A stretch of DNA of 44,981 bases from Myxococcales bacterium (GCA_009692465.1 SHZD01000021.1:1-44981); one strand, 5' to 3'. Shown: positions 8,487 through 16,955, counted from the stretch's first letter. Program-made: numbers and translations. The notes: generated by a model from the letters alone, not told the origin.

Positions 8487-9596
8487 TCAATTTGGCTGCA
8501 TTTCTGGGGCGAATCCACGACAGACGGGGTCCCAGTGGTACATTTGGGCCCCAGCGACCGCGCCGCCAATGACGCTAACGACCAAGTAGGCGACCTCGGG
8601 ATACAGCGGCTGGTCATTGGGTGCGGCACAGCGCACGTCTTCGGCCGAAAAATAGGCTCCTGCATCACAGTGCGAATGCCAGATGGCGACCAAATGCTGG
8701 CCTTGCTCGGCGGCTTTGGCGATCAAGCGTTCGTTGAGCTTGTAGGCCGTGCGGGCGGTGCGCGGGTAGGCCTGCGGATCGAGCGCGTGGTAGCGGTCTT
8801 GCACGTTGGGCGCGGCGACAACGCTGAGCAGCCCAGCCGCGTCGCGCAAGACCAAGCCACACGCCTCTTGGGGGTAGCGGGCGCAACTTTCGGACCAGGC
8901 AACTTGTAGAACCTGCGGATCTCGCTTCAGTTCTGCCAAAAGGCTTGGCGCCGCGGCGGCCGCACCGCCGCTCGACTGCTGCGGCCCGCGCTCGGTTTTT
9001 TCGATGTGAGGGTGGTCAGGATCGCTCCAATCGACAGCGACCAAGGCCGGCAACGCCGCCAATTTGAGCACGTCGGCCGCTACCAGATCGGCGGCCAGCG
9101 CGCCCAACACCACCGCGGCATCCGCCGTAGCGGGTTGCCCCAACACCAAGCGCAGCGTCGCGACCCGGGCTGGACCCGTTGCGCCTTGGGTCCAAGCCGT
9201 GGTGTGCGCGGTCGGAGTGTCCAAATCGGTTGCGCTTGGCGCCTGGGCGGCGTCCGTCAAAGCGACGTCGACGCTGGCGCCATATGGCCGCTGAGCAAAC
9301 CAGAATTGCGCTACCGGCGGCTCGGCCAACCGTGGATTATCGCTTAGGATTAGCTGCGGATCCAGGTCTTGCAATCTCGCGGCCCACGCCGACGGCGCCA
9401 CCGCACGACCCAAACCGGCACCGACCAGATAGTGGGCGCACACCTGCGCTGCCGCTTGTCCAACCTCCGAAGTATCGGCAGCAAACACCGCCGCCAGACC
9501 ATGCAAGGCCTGTTGGCCGGAAAAATCTGCACCATCTACCAGCAGTTGGCGGCCATACCGCTCGTAAAGCAGCTTGGGATCGCGCGGCGCGTTCAT
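8487..9596 (-). CDS. JAMM (Mec/QbsD-like) peptidase with N-terminal degenerate E1/ThiF-like domain
   Basis: A protein of 369 residues from ATG 9596, which overlaps the TGA of the upstream ubiquitin-like gene (ATGA). The C-terminal third (about 230-369) is a complete JAMM/MPN+ zinc peptidase: Glu244 in YPQEACGLVL, then H307-x-H309-x7-Ser317-x2-Asp320. Relatives cleave after the diglycine of ubiquitin-like sulfur carriers, releasing cysteine (Mec with CysO) or trimming a C-terminal tail (QbsD with QbsE). Residues 10-205 resemble a worn-down MoeB/ThiF E1. ERYGRQLL is followed by a Rossmann-like stretch in which the glycine-rich nucleotide loop is replaced (ADTSEVGQAAA), then RLQDLDP and a late AADLVAADVLKL helix. 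No adenylation Arg or catalytic Cys motif is visible, so this half is probably a pseudo-E1 that binds the carrier or the real E1 (inference). Confidence 0.85.
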   Translation of the reverse strand: MNAPRDPKLLYERYGRQLLVDGADFSGQQALHGLAAVFAADTSEVGQAAAQVCAHYLVGAGLGRAVAPSAWAARLQDLDPQLILSDNPRLAEPPVAQFWFAQRPYGASVDVALTDAAQAPSATDLDTPTAHTTAWTQGATGPARVATLRLVLGQPATADAAVVLGALAADLVAADVLKLAALPALVAVDWSDPDHPHIEKTERGPQQSSGGAAAAAPSLLAELKRDPQVLQVAWSESCARYPQEACGLVLRDAAGLLSVVAAPNVQDRYHALDPQAYPRTARTAYKLNERLIAKAAEQGQHLVAIWHSHCDAGAYFSAEDVRCAAPNDQPLYPEVAYLVVSVIGGAVAGAQMYHWDPVCRGFAPEMQPN

Positions 9597-9874
9597 CCGT
9601 GGGCACCGCCGGCAATGGCGGGAATAATGGATATCTCGTCGCGGGCGCCGACCGGCGTCTGCAGGCCGTCCAAAAAGCGCACGTCTTCGTCGCCAGCGTA
9701 TACATTGATAAAACGCCGGATTTTGCCCTCGTCGTCGACGATCTTGGCCAACAAACCCGGGTGCGCGGCCTCCAGGGCCTGCAACGCTTCGCCTACGGTC
9801 GCCGCGGTGACCTCGACCGAGTCTTTTTCGCCAGTAAACTTGCGCAATGGGGTCGGAATTTTGATGGTAGCCAT
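9593..9874 (-). CDS. CysO-like ubiquitin-fold sulfur carrier with capped diglycine (GG-AHG)
   Basis: A protein of 93 residues from ATG 9874. It is clearly MoaD/ThiS-superfamily and closest in style to actinobacterial CysO: an N-terminal strand with IPTPLRKFTG, the central FINVYAGDEDVRFLDGL, and the end SIIPAIAGG. Unlike classical CysO, the diglycine is not terminal; it is followed by Ala-His-Gly. The tail must therefore be removed before C-terminal adenylation and thiocarboxylation, as for QbsE and several other JAMM-processed carriers. The peptidase that could do this is encoded immediately downstream with a 4-base overlap. The likely role is a sulfur donor, for cysteine or another sulfur-containing product. 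The family is clear; the acceptor is unknown because no cysM or other sulfur-acceptor gene is in the window. Confidence 0.92.
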   Translation of the reverse strand: MATIKIPTPLRKFTGEKDSVEVTAATVGEALQALEAAHPGLLAKIVDDEGKIRRFINVYAGDEDVRFLDGLQTPVGARDEISIIPAIAGGAHG

Positions 9875-10019
9875 GGGAAATGATGCTCCTAGACACTGCA
9901 GAAAGGGGTGACGCCTGCGCTTAAGAGTTCCGCATGCCGCCAAATCGGCACCCTCGACGCATGAAACTCATTGAGCGGCAGGTGGAATGTGGGCCGCAAA
10001 TGCGGACCACCGCGGGGGT

Positions 10020-10040
10020 TTGGGGCCGACGCGCCCCCAA
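10020..10040 (-). terminator. Weak hairpin after the E1 gene
   Basis: TTGGGG (10020-10025) and CCCCAA (10035-10040) can pair around a 9-base loop, 9 bases after the stop of the E1-like gene on the minus strand. There is no U-run. It may only attenuate transcription into the carrier and peptidase genes. Confidence 0.25.
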
Positions 10041-10048
10041 GTTTCTAG

Positions 10049-10831
10049 TTAGTGGGGTGGATTCGGCGCGTCAGGCCCATCACGATAAGACGCATCGGCG
10101 CAAATGCAATCGGCGGCACGGACGACGGCGGTGCGCAAGAGGCCGCGGGGAGAAAAGCGCACCAGTGCTCCATGCGCAGCGTCAGGTTGGCCCTGTAGCG
10201 CTGCCAGCAGCGACCGGGCGGCCCAACTGCCTACGGCACCCACGACGGGGCCCAAAACGCCGGCGACGCTGCAGGTCGCGAGAATCTGGGGGTCGGGTGG
10301 TTGTTGAAATAGGCAGCGATAGCAACTGGTGTGGCGACTGACGGTGAACCATTGACCACCGCGGCCGATGGCGGCGGCCATGGTGCCAGTGCGTCCGCGG
10401 TCGGCGACCAACCAGTCGTTGACGATGAACTTGCTGGCGGCGTCGTCCGTGCACTCCACAACCGCGGCACACCCGTTCAATGCTGGCGAAACCGTCTCAG
10501 CGGTGACCCGCAATTGGCGACAGTGGATGTCAAGTGGGCCAAAGCGGGCTTGCAGCGCCGTCGCCAACTGTTGGGCTTTGCTCAGGCCAATCGCGGCGTG
10601 CGGATACAAGACCTGACGATGCAGGTTAGATAACTCAATACAGTCGTCGTCAACCAGCGTTAGACGGCGGCAACCGGCCAAGACCAGTGTCCACGCCGCG
10701 GGGACGCCCAAACCGCCACAACCGACGATGGCGATCGGTAATTGTTCAAGCGCCAATGCAGAAGGCACGTTCAACCCGACCCGCCGCCAAGTGGCGACTG
10801 CTGCGCATGTTCGCCTGCGCTGGACGGGCAT
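10049..10831 (-). CDS. ThiF/MoeB-family E1-like adenylyltransferase for the sulfur carrier
   Basis: A protein of 260 residues from ATG 10831; a TTG at 10861 would add ten residues. Motifs in order: nucleotide loop IAIVGCGGLG (33-42), the adenylation segment DDDCIELSNLHRQVLY (61-76, with the Asn/Arg pair), ECTDDAASKFIVND (126-139), the first zinc-type pair CYRC (170-173), TCSVAGVLGPVVG (Cys187, the usual position of the catalytic or persulfide-receiving Cys), and a second cysteine pair CIC (242-244). It should activate the C-terminal glycine of a ubiquitin-like carrier as acyl-adenylate. The N-terminal RYxRQ segment usual in MoeB is absent here but present in the JAMM fusion protein, a possible complementation. 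There is no rhodanese domain. The carrier gene starts 174 bases downstream on the same strand, with a weak hairpin between. Confidence 0.87.
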   Translation of the reverse strand: MPVQRRRTCAAVATWRRVGLNVPSALALEQLPIAIVGCGGLGVPAAWTLVLAGCRRLTLVDDDCIELSNLHRQVLYPHAAIGLSKAQQLATALQARFGPLDIHCRQLRVTAETVSPALNGCAAVVECTDDAASKFIVNDWLVADRGRTGTMAAAIGRGGQWFTVSRHTSCYRCLFQQPPDPQILATCSVAGVLGPVVGAVGSWAARSLLAALQGQPDAAHGALVRFSPRGLLRTAVVRAADCICADASYRDGPDAPNPPH

Positions 10832-10954
10832 GCAACAGGACGCCAACGTGCGGAAAGTCAAGTAACTTCACGGGCAACCTTGTCACCGCCGCGCATATGT
10901 GCCATTTTTAACGGTTGCGCCGCAGCATCGCATTGCCGCGCCTGACACCATCGC

Positions 10955-12919
10955 TTGACTGTTAGCACTGCCACAACTGCCCGCTTTTGCCCCGCTTGCG
11001 GTCGCGATGCCTCTGCCCAGACCTGCGCCTGGGACGGCACGCCGACGGTAGTGCGCGCATTTGTTGGGCAAGAAGGTCTCAAGTTTCCAGCGCAGTCGGT
11101 CGTGGCCGGGCGCTATCGCATTGAAGGTCTGCTCGGTCGCGGTGGCTTTGGCTCGGTGTATTCGGCGCGCCATGTGTCGACCAGTCAGTTGGTGGCGCTC
11201 AAATTCTTGGCGTTGGATTCCGAAGAGCAGGGCGATGCGGCGATTCGACGTTTTTTTCAAGAAGCTAAAATTACCGCACAGTTACGTCACCCCAATACGG
11301 TGCGGCTGTATGATTTTGGCCAAGCGGAAAATGGCGCTCTGTTCATGGCCATGGAAATGTTGGTCGGGCCGTCGCTGGAGCGGGTGCTGCGCGAATGCAC
11401 CCTGTTCGGCAAGGTGTTGGGCGAGCAAAAGGCTTGTGAAATCGGCATTTCTGCGCTGCGCAGTCTTGCCGAAGCGCACGCCAGCGATTTGGTCCACCGC
11501 GACTTGAAGCCGGCCAATATGGTGCTAGCCGAAGTGCCGGGCGAAGACCGAGTGGTCAAACTGCTCGATTTTGGCATTGCGCGCATGCGCGGTTCGTCGT
11601 TGACTGGTTCGGGGACGGCGCTGGGCACGCCGGCCTACATGAGCCCAGAGCAATGCGTGGGTCAGGACGTCGATGGTCGCAGCGACTTGTATTCGTTGGC
11701 AGTGGTGCTGTTTCGCTGTGCCACTGGTCAATTGCCGTTTGAGGGCAGCGATCCGTTGCAGTTGATGTACCGGCATCGCTACGAACGCGTCCCCGATCCG
11801 CGGCAAGTGGCTCCAGGCGAAGTATCTGATTCACTTGCTGAAGTGTTGCTCACTGCGCTGGCCAAGGCCCCAGAAGGGCGGTTTGCCGATGCCCGCACCA
11901 TGCGCTTGGCGCTCGAAAAGGTCGCGGCCCTCAAACATCTGGGCACCGCCAACGTCATCGATCTGGGCGACGATGCGATGCAGGGCTGGGACAGCAAGGC
12001 CGGCGTCGGCGACCTGCAGCCTGGAACGCCGCCGCCGTTGCCCACCGCTGAAGAACTGGCCGTTCGCGAAGCGACGCCGCCATCGATGATGCGCCAGGCG
12101 CTGCGCCACCCCGATCCGGCGGTGATGACGCCGATTACGGGTAAAGCTGCCGCCGACGCCGCACCAGCGAATGCAGCAGCGGCCACGGTATCTGGCACCC
12201 AAGCCTACCACGCCGACGTCGTCGCCAGCCCTGCACCTGCTAAAGCCATGGTCTCCACTCCGCTGCCCGCCAGCGCCGCGATTGCGGGTGCTGATGGCGC
12301 AAATACCCGCAAGTCTGACGCAATAGTGCTGCAATTGCCCCAGATCCGGCCGCATGTGCCCAGCGACGAATTGCCCGAGGCTCCTCCACAGAAACCGCTG
12401 AAAATCGTTGCGATTAGTGCCAGTGTGGTTGCGGTCCTAGCTATCGGCTGGATCGTGGCGACTCAGTTCGGTGGCGAGCCGCCCGCGCTAGCCGAGTCAG
12501 TCGCGGCGCCCGCTTCAGCGCCGGCCGCCCACCTCACTTCCCCTTTGGTGCAAGCAGAGCCGCTGCCAGCGGCCCCGCCGATCGCGATCGTCCCGGTTGC
12601 AGCCCAACCAGCGGCGCCAACCGCGGTTGTCCTGCCCGCGCCGAATACAGGCGATTCCGCGCCGGCGGCCGTCCCATTTCGAGCAGATCCAGTCGGATCC
12701 GAGCCAACGGCCATCCCGTCCTCGCCGCCACCGACGGTCGCCCAACCGCTACCCGTCAAGGCCCAATTACCGCCGATCAAGAAAGAAGCAACCCCAATCA
12801 AACCCGAAATCGCGCCAATCAAGACTGAAGTGCCTAAAATCAAGGCTGAAGTGGCAAAGCCCGCGGCGCCGCGACCGCCCAAAATCAAGAAGGCCAAGAG
12901 CTCGGTAGTCGATGACTGA
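10955..12919 (+). CDS. Membrane Ser/Thr protein kinase with N-terminal zinc ribbon
   Basis: A protein of 654 residues. The start is TTG 10955: an in-frame TGA lies 12 bases upstream and there is no ATG before the kinase domain. Residues 12-30 have CPAC...C zinc-ribbon-like spacing. A Hanks-type kinase domain spans about 52-325: GRGGFGSVY loop, VALK lysine, HRDLKPAN catalytic loop (about 180), LDFG (about 204), GTPAYMSPEQ and the SDLYSL helix. All catalytic residues are present. An Ala/Pro-rich linker reaches a single membrane helix at about 483-503, and the roughly 150-residue outer part is Pro/Ala-rich with Lys-Glu repeats (PIKKE, PIKPE, PIKTE). This is the one-pass receptor-kinase form abundant in Myxococcota. 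The next gene overlaps it by 8 bases, so the TPR protein is its likely partner or substrate (inference). Confidence 0.9.
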   Translation: MTVSTATTARFCPACGRDASAQTCAWDGTPTVVRAFVGQEGLKFPAQSVVAGRYRIEGLLGRGGFGSVYSARHVSTSQLVALKFLALDSEEQGDAAIRRFFQEAKITAQLRHPNTVRLYDFGQAENGALFMAMEMLVGPSLERVLRECTLFGKVLGEQKACEIGISALRSLAEAHASDLVHRDLKPANMVLAEVPGEDRVVKLLDFGIARMRGSSLTGSGTALGTPAYMSPEQCVGQDVDGRSDLYSLAVVLFRCATGQLPFEGSDPLQLMYRHRYERVPDPRQVAPGEVSDSLAEVLLTALAKAPEGRFADARTMRLALEKVAALKHLGTANVIDLGDDAMQGWDSKAGVGDLQPGTPPPLPTAEELAVREATPPSMMRQALRHPDPAVMTPITGKAAADAAPANAAAATVSGTQAYHADVVASPAPAKAMVSTPLPASAAIAGADGANTRKSDAIVLQLPQIRPHVPSDELPEAPPQKPLKIVAISASVVAVLAIGWIVATQFGGEPPALAESVAAPASAPAAHLTSPLVQAEPLPAAPPIAIVPVAAQPAAPTAVVLPAPNTGDSAPAAVPFRADPVGSEPTAIPSSPPPTVAQPLPVKAQLPPIKKEATPIKPEIAPIKTEVPKIKAEVAKPAAPRPPKIKKAKSSVVDD

Positions 12920-14267
12920 AATCAACCTCGGACTTCGCTTGGTCAAGCGCGTTGGGCTGCTGCTCGCGGTTTTGGCTGCGGTCACTCTGCTCGCGCCGTC
13001 CTTGAGCATCGCTGCCACTGCGGCCGAAAAAACCGCACTCGCTGCCAAGGCCGCCTACGACAAGGGCAGTTTTGAGGACGCGGCGCGCCTTTTTTACCAA
13101 GCCTGGCAACTGCAGCCCAATGAAGGCGGTTGGCTCTACAGTTCAGCGCGCTCGTGCCACAAAGCGGGCAACTGGGATGATGCCGCCGCGCGTTACGAGA
13201 TTTTTATTAAGAATCCAAAGGGTTCTCCAGAAAAGGCTGCACAAGCCCAGCAACACCTAGCGGATGTGCAAAATGAACGGGTCAAGGCGTTGCTGCGCCG
13301 AGCCATGCAAGCCCCCGATCCGGCCCTTGGTTTTCGCCATGCCTTGGCTGCCAGTAAGTTGCTGCCGGACGATCTGCAAGTCTGGCTGCTGGCTGCTGAA
13401 TTGGCTGACAAGGCCAATTTGGTGCCCGAGGCGCTAACGGCCTATCGGCACGTGTTGCGGCTGGCGGGGCCGCAGTCTCCAGAGGCTCAGGCCGCGAGTC
13501 GGCGGCTGGTCGCCTTGGGTGCTCCACCGCTTGCGGATAGCGAACTGCAAGCGCAGCAAGCGGCACAAGCGCGCGAGCGAGCCGAAATTTTGGCCCGCGA
13601 ACAAGCTGCGCAGCGTGAGATAGACTTGAAAGCCCAGCGTGACAGTGAGCTCAAAGCGCAACGGGAGACCGAACTGCGAGCGCAGCGTGAGACGGAACTG
13701 AAAGCGCAGCGTGAAAAGACCGCCACTGCCGAGCAGGAAAAAACTCAGACTGCCGAACGCTTGCGGCGCGAACCCGAGCAAGCCGCGCGGCAGCAGGCCG
13801 ATCGCGAACGCATGGATGCGCTCAAGCCCAGCGACGACCCTTCGAAACGCGCCGGTGCGGGCAAAGGCAAAATGCCGCAGTACGACTTGTCCGGGGCCGA
13901 CGGGCCTGGTGTTGCGTGGGGTCCGCTGCTGTCGGTGGTGAGCGGCGCGGTGGCGGTGGGCGTGGGCGGTTATCGCCTGCAACAGGCTTTGGTCGCCGAA
14001 AAGGCGTTGCGCGCGGATACGTGGGGCGCACTGGACCGCAATCCCAAAGCCTTGATCACAGTCGGTTATCTGGACGCCCAGGGCCGCGCTACCGCGATCG
14101 GCAATGAAAAAGCCATGGGTTGGACCGTGGCGGGCGTCGGCGGCGCAGCGCTACTGGGCGGAGCGATTTGGTGGTTGGCCCGCGACAGTGGGCCCCGACC
14201 GCTGGTCACCGTGTCGGCCGTTCCAGCTGTGGGCGGCGGTGTGGTCGTGGTCTGGGCGCCTTGGTAG
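12912..14267 (+). CDS. TPR / coiled-coil membrane protein coupled to the kinase
   Basis: A protein of 451 residues from ATG 12912, overlapping the kinase stop. A hydrophobic N-terminal segment (VGLLLAVLAAVTLLAPSLSIAATA) is a signal peptide or membrane anchor. TPR-like helical pairs run from about 40 to 200 (AAYDKGSFEDAARLFYQAWQ is a clear unit). Then comes a highly charged coiled coil at about 215-300 containing four tandem 8-residue repeats of the ELKAQRET type. After a Ser/Gly linker there are two hydrophobic segments near the C-terminus (about 335-355 and 400-420). Proteins of this design (TPR, long helix, C-terminal membrane hairpin) are often co-encoded with receptor kinases in Myxococcota. 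I infer an envelope scaffold signalling with the kinase; no enzymatic motif is seen. Confidence 0.75.
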   Translation: MTEINLGLRLVKRVGLLLAVLAAVTLLAPSLSIAATAAEKTALAAKAAYDKGSFEDAARLFYQAWQLQPNEGGWLYSSARSCHKAGNWDDAAARYEIFIKNPKGSPEKAAQAQQHLADVQNERVKALLRRAMQAPDPALGFRHALAASKLLPDDLQVWLLAAELADKANLVPEALTAYRHVLRLAGPQSPEAQAASRRLVALGAPPLADSELQAQQAAQARERAEILAREQAAQREIDLKAQRDSELKAQRETELRAQRETELKAQREKTATAEQEKTQTAERLRREPEQAARQQADRERMDALKPSDDPSKRAGAGKGKMPQYDLSGADGPGVAWGPLLSVVSGAVAVGVGGYRLQQALVAEKALRADTWGALDRNPKALITVGYLDAQGRATAIGNEKAMGWTVAGVGGAALLGGAIWWLARDSGPRPLVTVSAVPAVGGGVVVVWAPW

Positions 14268-14299
14268 GTCGTTTCACCAATTTGCGCACCGCCAAAGTG

Positions 14300-15499
14300 A
14301 TGGCTAGGCTTTGGTCGGCGGCCTACACCGCCCTGCGAGGCTCCGTCGTGCGCTTGACTCTGGTGCCCATTGTGGCTGCCGTGACTTGCACCGTGTTCAG
14401 CGGCCTAGCAGTGGCTGATCCCTTTGCCAATGCCGATCTGTTTGTCGGTCGCACGCTCAAACCGTCGTCGTCGGACCGCCGGTTTTGTGCTGGTGCCCAC
14501 TTTCAGGTTGCGCCAGTCCAAGCGGTGATTCAGAGCGTAGTCAAGAAGAAAGTTGACCAATACACAGCGCAAAATCCGCAGGCCAAGCAGGTTGTCGATT
14601 ACATTCAGTATGTCGATCCCAAGGAGGTCAAAGCGCTGGCCGATTCGGGCCAAGTCGAGAAATTTCGCGAACAACTCAAGACCGAACTCAGGGCTCAAGG
14701 TCAGCTTACCTCGGAACAAGAGACCGCAATCAACCAAATCGACTCGCAAAAGCTCAAAATGTTGGCGACGATCGTGCAGTTCTACAACGAGCCGGAGCCC
14801 ACCACCACCTTTGCGCTTGAACCCTACGCTGCGGTGGTGGCCGGACCGGTGCAGCTGAGTGCCCAAATCCCAATCGCTGGATTTTTCAGTAAAAGTAAAA
14901 CCACACTGGTACTGGGCAATCCGGGCGCGGACCTCAAGATCGGCGGCGCGCTGGGCGGTAGTGGCAAGGCTTTCGGTTTCGCAGTGGGCGGTTCGGTGTG
15001 GGCGCCGCTGGGGTCGCAGGACAGTACCACCATCACGTTGTCCAATCCGTTGGCAGCGCCGCGCTTTATGCACGACTACCAGAGTTGGACCGGCTACGGT
15101 GTGGTCGGCGCTGAGCTGGCCTTTGTCAATCTGGTGGCGCGCGGCGAATTTGTCGAGCTGCGCCCCGCTGCGGATCGAAACAAAGACGCCAATCCACTCA
15201 ATGACTTGCGGCTGTTGCGCTACTTGCACACCGGCGTAGGCGCACTGGCGGACTTGGGCGCTATCGCCCTGTCGCTCGAAGTCGATTCGCTGTGGAACAT
15301 CAAGAACACCAAGAGCTATCACAATGTGTGGTTGATTACCGGCGGCATTCGCCTCAACCTGCGCAAAGTGCGAGTGGGCGCGGCGATTCAGGCGCCGGTA
15401 GCCAAGCCCGGTGACGGCGACGCGGTGCCCGTGGGCGGCATCAACTTGGGTTCGCCGGCCAGCTTCAATGTGCTGATCAATGCGCAAATTACCTTGTAA
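14300..15499 (+). CDS. Secreted predicted outer-membrane beta-barrel protein
   Basis: A protein of 399 residues starting at ATG 14300, 32 bases after the TPR protein stop. The N-terminus is a signal peptide (LTLVPIVAAVTCTVFSGLAVA then DPFAN). Residues 75-170 are Lys/Gln-rich helix (VVKKKVDQYTAQNPQAKQVVDYI), perhaps periplasmic coiled coil. The C-terminal half, from about 185, has alternating-residue beta strands (YAAVVAGPVQLSAQIPIAGFF, LKIGGALGGSGKAFGFAVGGS, SFNVLINAQITL) as in outer-membrane barrels. It ends in Leu rather than the usual Phe. I do not recognise a named family. Its position between the kinase/TPR pair and the radical SAM gene suggests one envelope operon. Confidence 0.65.
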   Translation: MARLWSAAYTALRGSVVRLTLVPIVAAVTCTVFSGLAVADPFANADLFVGRTLKPSSSDRRFCAGAHFQVAPVQAVIQSVVKKKVDQYTAQNPQAKQVVDYIQYVDPKEVKALADSGQVEKFREQLKTELRAQGQLTSEQETAINQIDSQKLKMLATIVQFYNEPEPTTTFALEPYAAVVAGPVQLSAQIPIAGFFSKSKTTLVLGNPGADLKIGGALGGSGKAFGFAVGGSVWAPLGSQDSTTITLSNPLAAPRFMHDYQSWTGYGVVGAELAFVNLVARGEFVELRPAADRNKDANPLNDLRLLRYLHTGVGALADLGAIALSLEVDSLWNIKNTKSYHNVWLITGGIRLNLRKVRVGAAIQAPVAKPGDGDAVPVGGINLGSPASFNVLINAQITL

Positions 15500-15505
15500 C
15501 CCTTG

Positions 15506-16840
15506 GTGGCGAGTGTGAAGAAAGACGATTATCCGCGCGCTGTTGTTGCCGATGCCAATGGCAATATCTTTGATCATCCGACGCTGGCGATGCTGGGCTG
15601 GGATGGCCAAGTCTGGCGGCAACCGCTGGAGGAAGAGCTGATTGCCCTGCCCAAAGGCTCGGACTTGTTTGTGCTGCCGCAGCGCATTCCCTACGCGCTG
15701 GCTGTGGACAGTCAAGAACCGGTTGAGGTCGAAGGCGACGCTCAAACTGGTGTATTGCAAGCTGTTTCGGCCTTTGTTGCCCCGGCTTACGCCCGGCTGT
15801 TGCACCCAGCCTACGATACTCGCGCCGATGCGCCCGACTTGACCCTGTACGCTTACACCGCGGTGGGTTGGCTCAATGGGCGTTTTGTGGTGCCGGCAGT
15901 GCGGGTTGACGCCGATAAGCGTCAGGATCCCTACCGTTTTGACCTCGATCTGGTGCGCCAAGGCGTTGCTGAGCAACGCGGCCAACATCCTGAAAATAGG
16001 GCAATTTCTCATATCGAACACTGCGCTCTGGTCTATCATTGCCGGGCAGCTCAGAATTACTTTTTGGGCCGCTGGGAAGCACCCCTGCCGGCCGCGACCC
16101 AGTGCAACGCCGCCTGCGTGGGCTGCATTTCCGATCAGTCAGGTTCGACGTTTGCCGCCAATCATGATCGCATTCAGATTGCCTCGCGCGCGGTGGATCT
16201 CATTGAGTTGGCCTGTTTGCACCTGCAACGCGTGCCCAATGGCGTCGTCAGTTTTGGCCAAGGTTGTGAAGGCGAACCGCTTTTGCAGCCCAAAGTGCTC
16301 GAAGAGACGGTGGCCGGGATCCGCGCGCGGACCCAAGCGGGGATAATTAACCTCAACAGCAATGCCAGCTTGCCGCGGATCGTCGCGCGGCTGGCCGACG
16401 CTGGCTTGGACAGCATGCGCATTTCGCTGAACTCGGCGCGGCCAGCCCTGTATCGGGCCTATTACAAGCCTAAAGGCTATGATTTTGCTCATGTCGTTCA
16501 GTCGCTGGATGAAATGAAGGCCCGCGGCAAGTATGTGTCGCTCAACTATTTTGTTTTTCCAGGTGTAACGGACACGCGGGCCGAGATCGATGCGTTGATG
16601 GCGCTCATCGAACGCGGGGTCGATCTGATTCAACTGCGCAATCTCAATATCGATCCCGAGCTGTATTTGCGGGTGTTGCCCCCAGAGGCCGTCGATGAAC
16701 CGGTGGGGATTTTGAGCGTGATCGCGCAGTTGCGTCAGCGCTTCCCGGCGCTGCGGTTTGGCTATTTCAATCCGGCGCGCACCAAATTTGGCAGAAGCGG
16801 GCCGGTGCCGCGCGGTCGAGTGCTGAGCTTGTCCGCCTAG
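15506..16840 (+). CDS. Radical SAM protein of unassigned function
   Basis: About 444 residues. The start is uncertain: TTG 15503, GTG 15506 and GTG 15515 are all in frame within 16 bases of the previous stop. The radical SAM Cys triad CNAACVGC sits at about residues 200-207. Upstream is a 190-residue N-terminal domain without a family I recognise; downstream the barrel continues (GVVSFGQGCEGEPLLQP, an SxGEGEP-like motif for SAM binding, then LDSMRISLNSARPALYRAYY). The tail after about 400 is short and lacks the Cys pairs of a SPASM domain. The enzyme is cytoplasmic and cleaves SAM reductively; the substrate cannot be deduced. It is the last gene of the kinase-TPR-barrel run. Confidence 0.8.
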   Translation: MASVKKDDYPRAVVADANGNIFDHPTLAMLGWDGQVWRQPLEEELIALPKGSDLFVLPQRIPYALAVDSQEPVEVEGDAQTGVLQAVSAFVAPAYARLLHPAYDTRADAPDLTLYAYTAVGWLNGRFVVPAVRVDADKRQDPYRFDLDLVRQGVAEQRGQHPENRAISHIEHCALVYHCRAAQNYFLGRWEAPLPAATQCNAACVGCISDQSGSTFAANHDRIQIASRAVDLIELACLHLQRVPNGVVSFGQGCEGEPLLQPKVLEETVAGIRARTQAGIINLNSNASLPRIVARLADAGLDSMRISLNSARPALYRAYYKPKGYDFAHVVQSLDEMKARGKYVSLNYFVFPGVTDTRAEIDALMALIERGVDLIQLRNLNIDPELYLRVLPPEAVDEPVGILSVIAQLRQRFPALRFGYFNPARTKFGRSGPVPRGRVLSLSA

Positions 16841-16930
16841 AGACCGGACCAATTAACGCCGAACCTCAAAGAATTCCCAAACAAAACGGCGCGGCCTGAC
16901 GCCAACCCGCAGGCCACTGAATAAGTGCCG

Positions 16931-16955
16931 CAGGCTCGCGACCCACAAAGCAAGC
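16931..16955 (-). repeat. Partial R1 core
   Basis: CAGGCTCGCGACCCACAAAG followed by CAAGC matches the GCTTGCT-n-GTGGGTCGC half of R1 on the other strand. Only this fragment is recognisable. The rest of 16841-16991 shows no gene. Confidence 0.4.

Noticed and set aside
8487-10831. Antiphage Bil-type ubiquitin conjugation system
   Set aside because: There is no E2 gene, and the carrier is a single CysO-like domain rather than a Bil-type ubiquitin-like protein. The sulfur-carrier reading fits better.
14405-16039. Long minus-strand open frame of 544 codons
   Set aside because: It lies opposite the barrel and radical SAM genes, whose protein features are clear. Its translation is His/Arg/Gln-rich shadow sequence without motifs.
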